From: Buchananella felis
GTDB taxonomy: Bacteria > Actinomycetota > Actinomycetes > Actinomycetales > Actinomycetaceae
NCBI RefSeq assembly: GCF_041380015.1
Contig: NZ_CP159978.1
Length of the DNA stretch: 64,000 nucleotides
Strand: one strand, 5' to 3'
In this document: positions 45,362-53,996 of the stretch, piece by piece
How positions within the stretch are numbered: the first letter of the stretch is position 1
Layout of the letters: every line of letters starts with the position of its first letter
Program-made: the position numbers and the translations under genes
Notes under the pieces: generated by a model
What the model saw: only the letters and a program-made list of their open reading frames with translations
What the model was told of the DNA's origin: nothing
Databases searched by the model: none

Positions 45362-46649
45362 AGAAGGCCGCCAGCGCCCGCGCCAGCGCGGGCCCGTCCT
45401 CCACGCCCGCCATCTCGCGAGCCGAGTGCATGGACAGCAGCGGCTGGCCCACGTCCACCGTGAGCATGCCCAGGCGGGTGGCGGTGATCGGGCCGATGGT
45501 GGAGCCGCACGGCACGGCGTTGTTGGAGACGAAGTCCTGGCTCTCCACCCCGGCCGCCTCGCAGGCCCGGCGCCACAGTGCCGTCCCGCGCGCGTCGCTG
45601 GCGTAGCGCTGGTTGGCGTTCAGCTTCAGCAGCGGACCGCCGTTGAGCAGGGGGCGCACCCCAGGGTCGTGCATGCCCGCGTAGTTGGGGTGCACCGCGT
45701 GTCCGGCGTCGGCGCTCACGCAGGCCGAGCGGGACAGGGCGGCGCGGGCGGCAGCGTCGTCCCACCCGAAGCAGGCGGACAGGCGGGTCAGGACGTCGGC
45801 CAGGAAGGGGCCGGCGGCACCCGAGCGCGTCTCGGAGCCCACCTCCTCGTGGTCGAAGGCGGCCAGCACCAGCACGTCGCCCTGCGCCGCGCCGCTCTCT
45901 CCCCGCGCGGCGGCCAGGAAGGCGCTCAGGGAGGCGAAGACGGAGGAGAGGTTGTCCAGGCGGCTGGAGGCGAAGAACTCGCCGCTCAGCCCGAAGCGGG
46001 CCGGGACCTCGGTGGCGTAGGTGAGCACGTCGAATCCGCCCAGCTCGGCTGGCGCGATCCCGGCCAGGTCGCACAGGTGCTCCTCCAGCTGGCGCGGCCC
46101 GGTCCCGCCGACCGTGAAGATGGGCAGCATGTGGCCCTGCTTGTCCAGGTGCAGGTTCTGGTCCACGGAGCGATCCAGGTGGGGGGCCAGCTGGGCGGTG
46201 CGTGCGATCGGCCCGGTGCGCACCAGGTGGGAGCGGCCGTCCTTGGTGACCAGGCGGCCGGCCAGCCCCACCTCCCGGTCCAGCCAGGAGTTCAGCAGGG
46301 GGCCGCCGTAGACCTCCGCGTTGACCATGCCGTAGCCCTCGCGGTCCAGCGCCCCGGCGGGCTTGAGCTTCAGCGCGGGCGAGTCCGTGTGGGAGCCGAC
46401 CACGCGAAAACCGGTGCGCTCACCGACCTCGGCGGGGAGAATCCAGGCGATCACGGCGCCGTCACGGACGGTCAGGCCGCGCGCGGGCAGGTCGCTTCCC
46501 TTCCACGGCTCCTCCTCCACCAGGCACACGAATCCGGCGGCCTCTAGCGCGCTCGCAACCTGCTGGGCGGCGTGGTAGCTGGAGGGGCTGGCCTGAACGA
46601 AGGCCGACAACTCATCACAGTAATTAGATGCATCTATATGGAAGGACAT
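45348..46649 (-). CDS. apeB: M18 family aminopeptidase
   Basis: A 433-residue zinc aminopeptidase of the aspartyl aminopeptidase family. Zinc and catalytic residues lie in VVGSHTDSPALKLKP, FDHEEVGSET and SMHSAREMAG; the domain-swapped insertion is complete. ATG 46649 is preferred because CACAAT ends seven bases before it, fitting a leaderless start; ATG 46658 would add three residues. It is divergent from the hypothetical gene at 46703. Probably cytoplasmic, trimming peptides that may come from Opp uptake. Confidence 0.92.
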   Translation of the reverse strand: MSFHIDASNYCDELSAFVQASPSSYHAAQQVASALEAAGFVCLVEEEPWKGSDLPARGLTVRDGAVIAWILPAEVGERTGFRVVGSHTDSPALKLKPAGALDREGYGMVNAEVYGGPLLNSWLDREVGLAGRLVTKDGRSHLVRTGPIARTAQLAPHLDRSVDQNLHLDKQGHMLPIFTVGGTGPRQLEEHLCDLAGIAPAELGGFDVLTYATEVPARFGLSGEFFASSRLDNLSSVFASLSAFLAAARGESGAAQGDVLVLAAFDHEEVGSETRSGAAGPFLADVLTRLSACFGWDDAAARAALSRSACVSADAGHAVHPNYAGMHDPGVRPLLNGGPLLKLNANQRYASDARGTALWRRACEAAGVESQDFVSNNAVPCGSTIGPITATRLGMLTVDVGQPLLSMHSAREMAGVEDGPALARALAAFWAGA

Positions 46650-46656
46650 ACCTGCC

Positions 46657-46662
46657 ATTGTG
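46657..46662 (-). promoter_or_regulatory. -10 element of apeB, leaderless arrangement
   Basis: CACAAT on the minus strand with a seven-base spacer to ATG 46649. Confidence 0.45.
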
Positions 46663-46690
46663 GCACTGCCGCCGCCGCGCCACCCGGTGG

Positions 46691-46696
46691 CACAAT
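46691..46696 (+). promoter_or_regulatory. -10 element of the 46703 gene, leaderless arrangement
   Basis: CACAAT is followed by CGCAGC and GTG 46703. Confidence 0.45.
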
Positions 46697-46702
46697 CGCA
46701 GC

Positions 46703-47173
46703 GTGATCGAAAAGCGCCCGTTTCGCCGCGGCAGCGGCCCCTACACCCTCGACTATCGCGGCTGGGACCAGGACCGCGTGGTGGTGCTCCGCCTCCGCCT
46801 CGACAGCCATGGCCCGCACGACGGTGCTGCCGTGGCCGCCGCGCTCAACACCTGGCTAAGCGAATCCACCTTCCCAATGGACGACGCCCCTCACGCCGGC
46901 AAGCAAGGTGCACCTTCCTCCGGGGAGGCAGGGGAACCACGCGAACGCGCGTGCGGCGGGTGCCGCCTGACGTGGTTCTTCCACGGCGATTCGATCACCG
47001 TTTCCCTCTGCTCTGGCGGCGAGGACGGCCTGGATTCCACCTACTGGTGCAGCCAGGAAATAGTGGAGGCGGCGCGCTCGGCGGCGGGCGGAGTGCAGGT
47101 GAGCTGGCAGGAGTGGCGCGGCAGGCAGTTCGGGCAACTGGAGGAGATCTACTTCCGCGCCCCTGGGAGCTAG
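46703..47173 (+). CDS. Hypothetical protein
   Basis: A 156-residue soluble protein, start GTG 46703 with a CACAAT element six bases upstream. It contains YTLDYRGWDQDRVVVLRLRL near the N-terminus, a Gly/Glu-rich loop, and a C-terminal block with TWFFHGDSITVSLCSGGEDG and QEWRGRQFGQLEEIYFRAPG. It has several cysteines (CGGC) and no membrane segment. I do not recognise the family. It is followed by the surface-protein gene after a 160-base gap. Confidence 0.6.
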   Translation: MIEKRPFRRGSGPYTLDYRGWDQDRVVVLRLRLDSHGPHDGAAVAAALNTWLSESTFPMDDAPHAGKQGAPSSGEAGEPRERACGGCRLTWFFHGDSITVSLCSGGEDGLDSTYWCSQEIVEAARSAAGGVQVSWQEWRGRQFGQLEEIYFRAPGS

Positions 47174-47259
47174 GCCCGCGCACTTACTGACGCCCTTACC
47201 CGGGCGACCTATTGGGTTGCCCACACTTTCCCCAAGAGCGATTCATCAAGCACCTCACC

Positions 47260-47278
47260 TTAGGTTAGGTTGCCCTCG
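47260..47278 (+). promoter_or_regulatory. DtxR/IdeR-like half-site upstream of the surface protein
   Basis: TTAGGTTAGG matches the left half of the iron-box consensus; the right half is poor. GTTAGG recurs a few bases downstream. It lies about 60 bases before the GTG at 47334. It could be an iron-responsive promoter element or chance. Confidence 0.4.
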
Positions 47279-47333
47279 GTTAGGGCGCGTCTGTTCCCAG
47301 GCGCGCCTTAGTTCTTGAAGGAAGGATTCTTAA

Positions 47334-50300
47334 GTGAACAACGCCCTGCGGCGACTCACTCTGGCGGCCGGTTTCTCCCTGCTGGCTGCGGCGGCGCTGA
47401 GCCCGGCGGCCCACGCGGCCGAGGCCACCGTGACCGTTGACAACGTCACCTACACCTATGACCCCGCCGCCCCCGCTGCCGGCGCCAAGGTGACCGGTTA
47501 CACCCGAGGCGTCTCCAAGGAACTGGAGATCCCGGCCAGCATCACGGCGGAAGGCGCCCAGTACGCCGTCACCTCCGTCGGGCAGGGGGCGTTCGAGTTT
47601 GCCTCCCTCAGCTCGCTGACCCTGCCGGCCAGCGTGACCACGGTTGGGGACAACGCCTTCAAGTACGCCGGTTTGAAGACCGTCTCGCTCCCCGCCGGGC
47701 TGACCAGTGTTGGCGCGCGCGCCTTCGCCAACAACAAGCTGACCGCGCTGGAGCTGCCCGTCGGCCTCACCACGCTGAAGACTGAGGCTTTTGCCTCCAA
47801 CAGCCTGACCAGCCTGACCGTGCCTGCCACCGTCACCGAGCTGGGCCAGGGCGCCTTCCAGTACAACGACCTCGCCGAGGTCTCGCTGCCGCAGACGCTC
47901 GCGCAGATCCCGGCCAGGGCCTTCAAGAACAACAAGCTCACCGCCCTGGCTCTCCCGGCCGGCCTGACCGAGCTGGGCGAGAGCGCCTTTGAGTCCAACA
48001 AGATTGGGGCGCTCGCCATTCCGCAGGGCGTAACCGCCCTGGCGGCCAACGTCTTTAGCGGCAACTCGCTCACCAGCGTCACGCTGCCCGCCGGCCTGGA
48101 GTCGATCGGCGAGAAGAGCTTCTACAGCAACCAGCTCACCGCCGTGGACCTGCCGGCCTCGCTGCGCACGGTCGGGAAGTCCGCCTTCTCCTCCAACTCC
48201 CTGCAGACCGTGACCATCAACGGCCCCGGCCTGCAGATCTACGTTTCCACCGGCTTCCTGAAGTCCAACTCCTCCTTCGACAACCCGGCCGACGGCGTAG
48301 TGCTCAAGTTCCCCGCCAAGTACGGTGCGGACGTGTTCGAGGGTGGCTACACCACCCCCAAGTGGAACGGCTACACCACCGAGGCATTCGGACAGGCTCC
48401 CCCGGCCACCTCGCCGCAGCCCAACCCCAGCGCCAGCGCCTCGGCGTCCGCCTCGGCCGGCGCCTCCGCCTCCGTGAGTGCCAGCGCCGGTGGCGCACCG
48501 TCGGTCTCGGCAAGCGCGTCGGCCAGCGCGGCAACGTCGTCCACCCCGAGCGCATCGGCCACGCCGGCGCAGACCGAGACGACCATCGACAACGTCATCT
48601 ACGCCATCGACCCGCAGGCCCCCACGGCGGGTGCCAAGGTGGTCGGGCACGTGCGCGCCGGCATGCCCAAGTCCATTGCGATCCTGGACAAGGTCAACAT
48701 CGGCGGCACCGAGTACCCGGTCAAGACCATCGGTGAGAGCGCCCTGCACCGCTCCGGCATCACGGCGGTCACCATCCCCGCCTCGGTCACCGAGATCCAG
48801 GAACGCGCCTTCTACATGACCTCACTGGCCGACGTGACGATCCCAGACTCCGTCACCGTCATCGGCAAGCAGGCCTTCGCCTACGCGGACACCAAGACCC
48901 TCACGCTCTCCCGGCACGTCGCGGAGATCGGCGAGTCCGCCTTCGCCAACAACAAGCTGACCGCGCTCACCCTGCCCGCCTCCCTGCGGACGCTCGGCGC
49001 CCAGGCCTTCGCCTCCAACAAGCTCACTTCCCTGGAGGTTCCCGCCACCCTGGAGACCATGGGCGTGGGCGCGTTCCAGCGCAACCAGCTCACCTCCCTG
49101 ACGTTCGCCGACTCGATCAAGCACATTCCGGCCGACGCTTTCGCCAACAACCGCCTCACCGAGGTGGAGCTGCCCGCCGGCCTGCTCACCCTGGGCGCCG
49201 GCGCGTTCATCAGCAACCAGCTCACCAACGTGACCGTGCCCGCCGGGGTGACCGCCCTGCCGGAAAAGGTGTTCTTCAGCAACGCCATCACCTCGGTGCA
49301 GTTGCCCGCCCAGTTGGTTTCCATCGGCGAGAGCGCGCTGGCGAACAACCGCCTCGCGGACGTGGACATTCCCGCCACCGTCACCTCCGTTGCCAAGCGC
49401 GCGTTCGCCGGCAACTCCCGCCTGAAGACCATCACGGTCAACGGCCCGGCCATGGAGATCGAGGACGCCAGCGGCTACAAGCGCTTCAACGGCGCCTTCG
49501 GCGACCCGAACGACGGCATGGTCATCAAGTTCCCGGTCCAGTTCGGCGCGGACCAGGTGGCGGGCGGCTACACCACCCCCACCTGGAAGGGCTACAAGAC
49601 CGAAGCCATCGGAGCCACCCCCTCCGCTTCGGCCAGCGCGTCGGCCTCGGCCAGCGCGTCCGCAAGCGCGTCTGCGTCCGTCAGCGCGTCGGCCTCGGCG
49701 AGCGCGTCGGTTAGCGCGTCTGCGTCCGTCAGCGCGTCTGCCTCGGCAAGCGCGTCGGCCAGCGCGGCAACGTCGTCCACCCCGTCGGTTTCCACCTCCG
49801 CCAGCGCCTCGGCAAGCGCGTCGGTTAGCGCGTCTGCCTCCGCGAGCGCATCGGTTAGCGCGTCGGCCTCCCCGAAGGCCACGGAGGCGACCCTGGAGAA
49901 CATCACCTACTCCTTTGACCCGGCCGACCCCGCTGCGGGCGCCAAGATCACCGGCCACGTGCGCTACGCGCTGCCGAAGAACCTGGTGATCCCGGCCCAG
50001 ATCGAGGTCGAGGGCGTGAGGTACGCGGTCAAGGTGATCGGTGCCAGCGCCTTCCAGTCCGGCCGCCTGGAGGCCGTGACCATCCCGGACACCGTGGTGA
50101 CGATTGAGGACGCCGCCTTCTACAGCAACTCGATCGACAACATCGTGATCCCGGACTCGGTGACCTCCATCGGCAAGAACTCGTTCATCAACAACTTCGC
50201 CTCCACGCTGAAGCTGTCCGCCAACCTGACCACCATCCCGGTGGCCGCGTTCGTGAACAACAAGCTGACCCAGGTGGAGCTGCCTGCCTCCCTGAAGACG

Positions 50301-52151
50301 GTGGGGCCGGCCGCGTTCGCCTCCAACCTGCTCACCAGCGTCTCCCTGCCGGAGGGCGTGACCTGGGTGGGGCCCGGCGCGTTCCAGGCCAACAAGATCG
50401 CCCGGCTGGAGCTGCCGAGCACGCTGAGCTCGATCGCCTCCAACGCCTTCAAGACCAACGAGCTGACCCAGGTCACCCTGCCGGCGGCCCTGAAGTCCAT
50501 GGGCGACGGCGCCTTCTCCGGGAACAAGCTCACGAGCGTGGTGGTCCCGGCCGGCGTTACCGAGCTCAAGCCCTACGTGTTCTCCTCCAACGCGCTGAAG
50601 ACCGTAGAGCTGCCCGCCGGCCTGACCACGATCGGCGAGTACGCCTTCGACGGTAACCAGCTCACCGAGGTGGCCCTGCCTGCTGCCGTGGCGAGTGTTG
50701 GTAAGCGCGCGTTCAGCGACAACAACCTGAGCACCGTCACCGTGGCCGGCCCGGCCTTCACGATCCACGAGCCCAAGGGCTTCCTGAAGAGCTTCGGCTC
50801 CTTCGGGGACCCGAGCGACGGCGTGGTCATCAAGTTCCCGCCGCAGTTCGGCGCGGGCGCGGTCGAGGGCGGTTACACCACCCCGACGTGGAAGGGCTAC
50901 AAGACCGAGGCCATCGGTGCCGCTCCTTCCGCCTCGGCCTCCGCGAGCGCGTCGGCCAGCGCCTCGGCAAGCGCGTCGGCCAGCGCTAGTGTGTCGGCCA
51001 GCGCGTCTGCCTCGGTGTCCGCGAGCGCGTCCGTGAGCGCTGCGCCCTCTGCTTCGAGCTCCGCTTCGGCCAGCGCCAGCGCCTCGGCAAGCGCCTCCGC
51101 CACGCCGGTCCCGTCGGTGTCCGCTGCCCCGTCGGTGTCCGCTGCACCGTCCGCTTCGGCCACCGCTTCGGCCTCCGCAGGGACGACGCTCAGCCCGGCC
51201 CCGTCCGCCACGCCGGCGCCCTCTGCCACGCCAGTTCCCTCTGCCACGCCGGCGCCCTCTACCAAGGCGACCGTGGTGGAGGTCGCGGGCAGCGACCGCT
51301 ACCAGACCTCCTACCAGGCGGCCGCAGCCGGTGGCTTCACCTCCGGCGCGGCGGTGCTGGTCTCGGGCGAGTCCTTCGCCGACGCGCTGGCGGCCGGCCC
51401 ACTGGCCGCAGCCCTGGACGCCCCGCTGCTGCTTACGCCGCGCGGTGGTCTCACCGCCGCGCTGTCCAAGGCCCTGGACGGCAAGCAGAACGTCTACGTG
51501 GTGGGCGGCACGGGCGTTATCTCTGAGCAGCTGGTCCGTCAGCTCCGCTCCGGCGGGAAGCAGGTCACCCGGGTCTCTGGCCCGGACCGCTTCCAGACGG
51601 CCGTCTCGGTCGCTCAGGCCGCCGCCGCCATCGCTCCGGCCAAGCGCGTGATCGTCGCGGACGGCAGCAACTTCGCTGACGGCCTCGCGGCCGGATCGCT
51701 GACCAAGGCCGCAAACGCCGTGGTGGTGCTCTCTAACGGCCCCAAGCTGCCGCAGAGCACGGCCACCTACCTGCGCGACTCCAAGCTGGAGGTCCACACG
51801 GCCGGTGGCGCCGCCACCGCCGCAGTCCGCACCGCCGGCTGGGGCGCGCAGGCCGTCACGGCCCACGTGGGTGCCGACCGCTACGCCACCGCCACGGCGC
51901 TGGCTCAGGCGCTCGCCCCCAACGCCGCTGCGGTGGTGCTGACCACCGGCGTAAGCTTCCCCGACGCCCTGGCGGGCGCGGCCCTGGCGGCCAAGCACGG
52001 CGGTGTCCTGGTGCTCACCAGCCCCGACTCGCTGCCGGCTAGCACCAACGCCTGGCTGAAGGAGGCCAAGCCGGCCAAGGTGTTCATCCTGGGTGGCCCC
52101 TCCTCCGTGGCCAGCCCGGTGCGGGCGGCGGTGGCTGCCCTGCTGAGGTAG
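47334..52151 (+). CDS. BspA-type leucine-rich-repeat surface protein with CWB2 wall-binding domain
   Basis: A 1605-residue secreted protein. The signal peptide ends near AAHAA at residue 29. Three BspA-LRR (LRR_5) blocks follow at about residues 30-355, 413-757 and 849-1196, each opening with a YxxDPxxPxAGAKVxGHVR-type segment and ending GGYTTPxWxGYxTEA. Ser/Ala linkers (SASASASASA) separate them. From about residue 1310 there are three CWB2 repeats, with VAGSDRYQTS, VSGPDRFQTAV and HVGADRYATATAL. CWB2 domains bind wall polymer non-covalently, so it is probably a surface adhesin. GTG 47334 has GGAAGG upstream. LRR blocks of this type mediate host or co-aggregation binding in other bacteria. 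Confidence 0.93.
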   Translation: MNNALRRLTLAAGFSLLAAAALSPAAHAAEATVTVDNVTYTYDPAAPAAGAKVTGYTRGVSKELEIPASITAEGAQYAVTSVGQGAFEFASLSSLTLPASVTTVGDNAFKYAGLKTVSLPAGLTSVGARAFANNKLTALELPVGLTTLKTEAFASNSLTSLTVPATVTELGQGAFQYNDLAEVSLPQTLAQIPARAFKNNKLTALALPAGLTELGESAFESNKIGALAIPQGVTALAANVFSGNSLTSVTLPAGLESIGEKSFYSNQLTAVDLPASLRTVGKSAFSSNSLQTVTINGPGLQIYVSTGFLKSNSSFDNPADGVVLKFPAKYGADVFEGGYTTPKWNGYTTEAFGQAPPATSPQPNPSASASASASAGASASVSASAGGAPSVSASASASAATSSTPSASATPAQTETTIDNVIYAIDPQAPTAGAKVVGHVRAGMPKSIAILDKVNIGGTEYPVKTIGESALHRSGITAVTIPASVTEIQERAFYMTSLADVTIPDSVTVIGKQAFAYADTKTLTLSRHVAEIGESAFANNKLTALTLPASLRTLGAQAFASNKLTSLEVPATLETMGVGAFQRNQLTSLTFADSIKHIPADAFANNRLTEVELPAGLLTLGAGAFISNQLTNVTVPAGVTALPEKVFFSNAITSVQLPAQLVSIGESALANNRLADVDIPATVTSVAKRAFAGNSRLKTITVNGPAMEIEDASGYKRFNGAFGDPNDGMVIKFPVQFGADQVAGGYTTPTWKGYKTEAIGATPSASASASASASASASASASVSASASASASVSASASVSASASASASASAATSSTPSVSTSASASASASVSASASASASVSASASPKATEATLENITYSFDPADPAAGAKITGHVRYALPKNLVIPAQIEVEGVRYAVKVIGASAFQSGRLEAVTIPDTVVTIEDAAFYSNSIDNIVIPDSVTSIGKNSFINNFASTLKLSANLTTIPVAAFVNNKLTQVELPASLKTVGPAAFASNLLTSVSLPEGVTWVGPGAFQANKIARLELPSTLSSIASNAFKTNELTQVTLPAALKSMGDGAFSGNKLTSVVVPAGVTELKPYVFSSNALKTVELPAGLTTIGEYAFDGNQLTEVALPAAVASVGKRAFSDNNLSTVTVAGPAFTIHEPKGFLKSFGSFGDPSDGVVIKFPPQFGAGAVEGGYTTPTWKGYKTEAIGAAPSASASASASASASASASASASVSASASASVSASASVSAAPSASSSASASASASASASATPVPSVSAAPSVSAAPSASATASASAGTTLSPAPSATPAPSATPVPSATPAPSTKATVVEVAGSDRYQTSYQAAAAGGFTSGAAVLVSGESFADALAAGPLAAALDAPLLLTPRGGLTAALSKALDGKQNVYVVGGTGVISEQLVRQLRSGGKQVTRVSGPDRFQTAVSVAQAAAAIAPAKRVIVADGSNFADGLAAGSLTKAANAVVVLSNGPKLPQSTATYLRDSKLEVHTAGGAATAAVRTAGWGAQAVTAHVGADRYATATALAQALAPNAAAVVLTTGVSFPDALAGAALAAKHGGVLVLTSPDSLPASTNAWLKEAKPAKVFILGGPSSVASPVRAAVAALLR

Positions 52152-52170
52152 CCCAGCTGGCCCAAAATGC

Positions 52171-52206
52171 TGTGGGGCGGCGAACCATCCGGTTCGCCGC
52201 CCCACA
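52171..52206. terminator. Hairpin between the surface protein and def
   Basis: A 16-bp stem (TGTGGGGCGGCGAACC) with an ATCC loop lies between the convergent genes. Confidence 0.8.
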
Positions 52207-52240
52207 CCGTTGCCCCGCGAAAACAGCGGGCGAAAGCGGA

Positions 52241-52864
52241 TCAGTCGTCCTCGAAGTCGTCCTCGGTCAACGTGGAGGGGTCCCACACCAGCCCGGGACG
52301 CCCGTAACCGGCCTCCTCGATCTCGGCCTTCGCCTGGGACAGGTAGGGCTCCTCCAGGCGTTCGGTGAAGAGCACGCCCTGCAGGTGGTCGAACTCGTGC
52401 TGCCAGATGCGCGCCAGCCAGCCGCGCGCGTCCAGGCGCACCGGCGCACCGGTCACGTCCTGCCCCTCCAGCACCACGTCGTTGTAGCGACGCACCGGGT
52501 AGTAGATTCCCGGGATGGACAGGCAGCCCTCGGCGTCCAGGTCCTCGTCCAGCTCGCCCTGACGCAGATCAGAGAGCACCAGGCGCGGGTTGATGATGAC
52601 CCCCACGCGCTTTTCCGCGTCCTCGGGCAGCTCCAGGTCCGGGAAGAACTCCTCGTCGTAGTCGGCCACCCCCTCGTAGCGCCACACGAATACCTGCTTG
52701 CCCACGCCCACCTGCGGGGCCGCCAGGCCCACGCCGTGGGCGGCGTCCATGGTCTCCACCATGTCCGCCACGAACTTCTCCAGGTCCGCGTCGAACTCCG
52801 TCACCTGGTCGGCCACGGTGTGCAGCACCGGCTCACCCAACACCGTGATCGGCAAAATAGCCAT
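52241..52864 (-). CDS. def: Peptide deformylase
   Basis: A 207-residue iron-type deformylase that removes the N-formyl group from nascent proteins. The three motifs are GVGLAAPQVG, EGCLSIP and QHEFDHLQGVL. ATG 52864 follows GGAAAGGAAACAA. The C-terminal acidic tail (DEDFEDD-like) is an actinobacterial feature. Confidence 0.95.
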   Translation of the reverse strand: MAILPITVLGEPVLHTVADQVTEFDADLEKFVADMVETMDAAHGVGLAAPQVGVGKQVFVWRYEGVADYDEEFFPDLELPEDAEKRVGVIINPRLVLSDLRQGELDEDLDAEGCLSIPGIYYPVRRYNDVVLEGQDVTGAPVRLDARGWLARIWQHEFDHLQGVLFTERLEEPYLSQAKAEIEEAGYGRPGLVWDPSTLTEDDFEDD

Positions 52865-52938
52865 TTGTTTCCTTTCCCCGCGCCCCGCACTCGCTAGGGG
52901 GCGCCTCAAACGATTCCGTTGGTAAGTCCGGGCGGCGC

Positions 52939-53382
52939 TTACTCAGACACGCCCACTGCGGCGTCGTCGGCCACCACCTCGACGTCAAAAACCTTGGTCG
53001 CACCATCCGGGCCCTTCAAGGTCACCCGCGTGGTGCCCTCCTTCAGGCCCACCACGCCCGGGGCGTACACCGTGCCGCCTTCCTCCTTGCCGGCACGGAA
53101 CTCCGCGATCTGCGGGTCCTCCACCTCACCGCTCCACGCGGTCACGTCCTCCACGTCCAAAACCAGCGGCAGGTTCAGGGAGACGGTGACCTTCTTGTTC
53201 TCCACCTCGTCGGGCGAGCCGATCGCGGGCGGCACCGCCGGCACCACGCTCGCAGCCGCGCTGGTCGAAGCGGCAGCGGTGGCATCCGCGTCGCCGGACT
53301 TCGAGCTGCAGCCGCCCAGCAGCAGGCCGGCGCTGACACCAACGGCCAGCAAAGTCACGGGAACAAGGCGCTTGGTTCGCAT
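52939..53382 (-). CDS. Hypothetical lipoprotein
   Basis: A 147-residue protein with an N-terminal signal ending in lipobox LLLGGC. A Ser/Ala-rich linker is followed by a short beta-rich domain (EGTTRVTLKGPDGATKVFDV) that looks like an immunoglobulin-type fold. Located between def and a Nudix gene on the same strand, its job is not known. Confidence 0.7.
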   Translation of the reverse strand: MRTKRLVPVTLLAVGVSAGLLLGGCSSKSGDADATAAASTSAAASVVPAVPPAIGSPDEVENKKVTVSLNLPLVLDVEDVTAWSGEVEDPQIAEFRAGKEEGGTVYAPGVVGLKEGTTRVTLKGPDGATKVFDVEVVADDAAVGVSE

Positions 53383-53451
53383 CGCGATTCCTTTCCGTCA
53401 AAGCCAGCGTCGACACTAGCGCGAAAAGCTGCGCCCCACCTGAATGCGCCG

Positions 53452-53865
53452 CTAGCTTCCCGCGCCGGCCAGGAGGGCCGGGATGACGTGCTCGCGCAGC
53501 AACGGCGCCAGGTCCGCAGGAAGCGGGTTGGCACCCAAGTCCTGCCAGCGCAGCTCGGCGATCTCCGCCGCCGGGCTCGGGGTCTGCCGGTTGGGGTGGG
53601 TGAAGATGGTGGACGCCACGCGCCGACCGGGCTCGTTGGCGGCCGCCGCGTCGAAACGGCCCAACAGTTCCAGTCCCGCCGGGTCCAGCACCAAGCCGAG
53701 TTCCTCTCTCACCTCACGCAGGGCGGCCGCAGCGCCGTCCTCGCCGGGCTCCCACTTGCCGCCCGGCAGCATGAAACGCCCGGTCCCCCGTTTGCGCACG
53801 GTCAAGAGTTGCCCGGCGGCGTTGCGCAACACCACCCCGCTGACCACGATCGGTTCGTTCTCCAC
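53452..53865 (-). CDS. Nudix hydrolase (MutT-like)
   Basis: A 137-residue protein with a complete Nudix box: GGKWEPGEDGAAAALREVRE, then ELGL. The size and FMLPGGKWEPGE suggest a MutT/NUDT15-like nucleotide sanitiser. The substrate is not known. Confidence 0.87.
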   Translation of the reverse strand: MENEPIVVSGVVLRNAAGQLLTVRKRGTGRFMLPGGKWEPGEDGAAAALREVREELGLVLDPAGLELLGRFDAAAANEPGRRVASTIFTHPNRQTPSPAAEIAELRWQDLGANPLPADLAPLLREHVIPALLAGAGS

Positions 53866-53983
53866 GGTCCCAAGGCTAGCGCCCGCCTCGCTGCGGCCCC
53901 GTCGGCTCCCCCTCCGCCTGCGGCCCGTGCCCTTCCTGACCAGGGCTTCTCCCCACCCTCGCCCTCCTCAACCGACGCGGCGC

Positions 53984-53989
53984 TACCCT
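53984..53989 (+). promoter_or_regulatory. -10 element of the GNAT-VOC-DUF218 operon, leaderless arrangement
   Basis: TACCCT is followed by TTGCCCC and ATG 53997. Confidence 0.5.
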
Positions 53990-53996
53990 TTGCCCC

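Noticed and set aside
48822..52286. 1154-codon minus-strand open frame
   Set aside because: Antisense shadow of the surface-protein gene; composed of Arg/Gly repeats mirroring its Ser/Ala and LRR codons.
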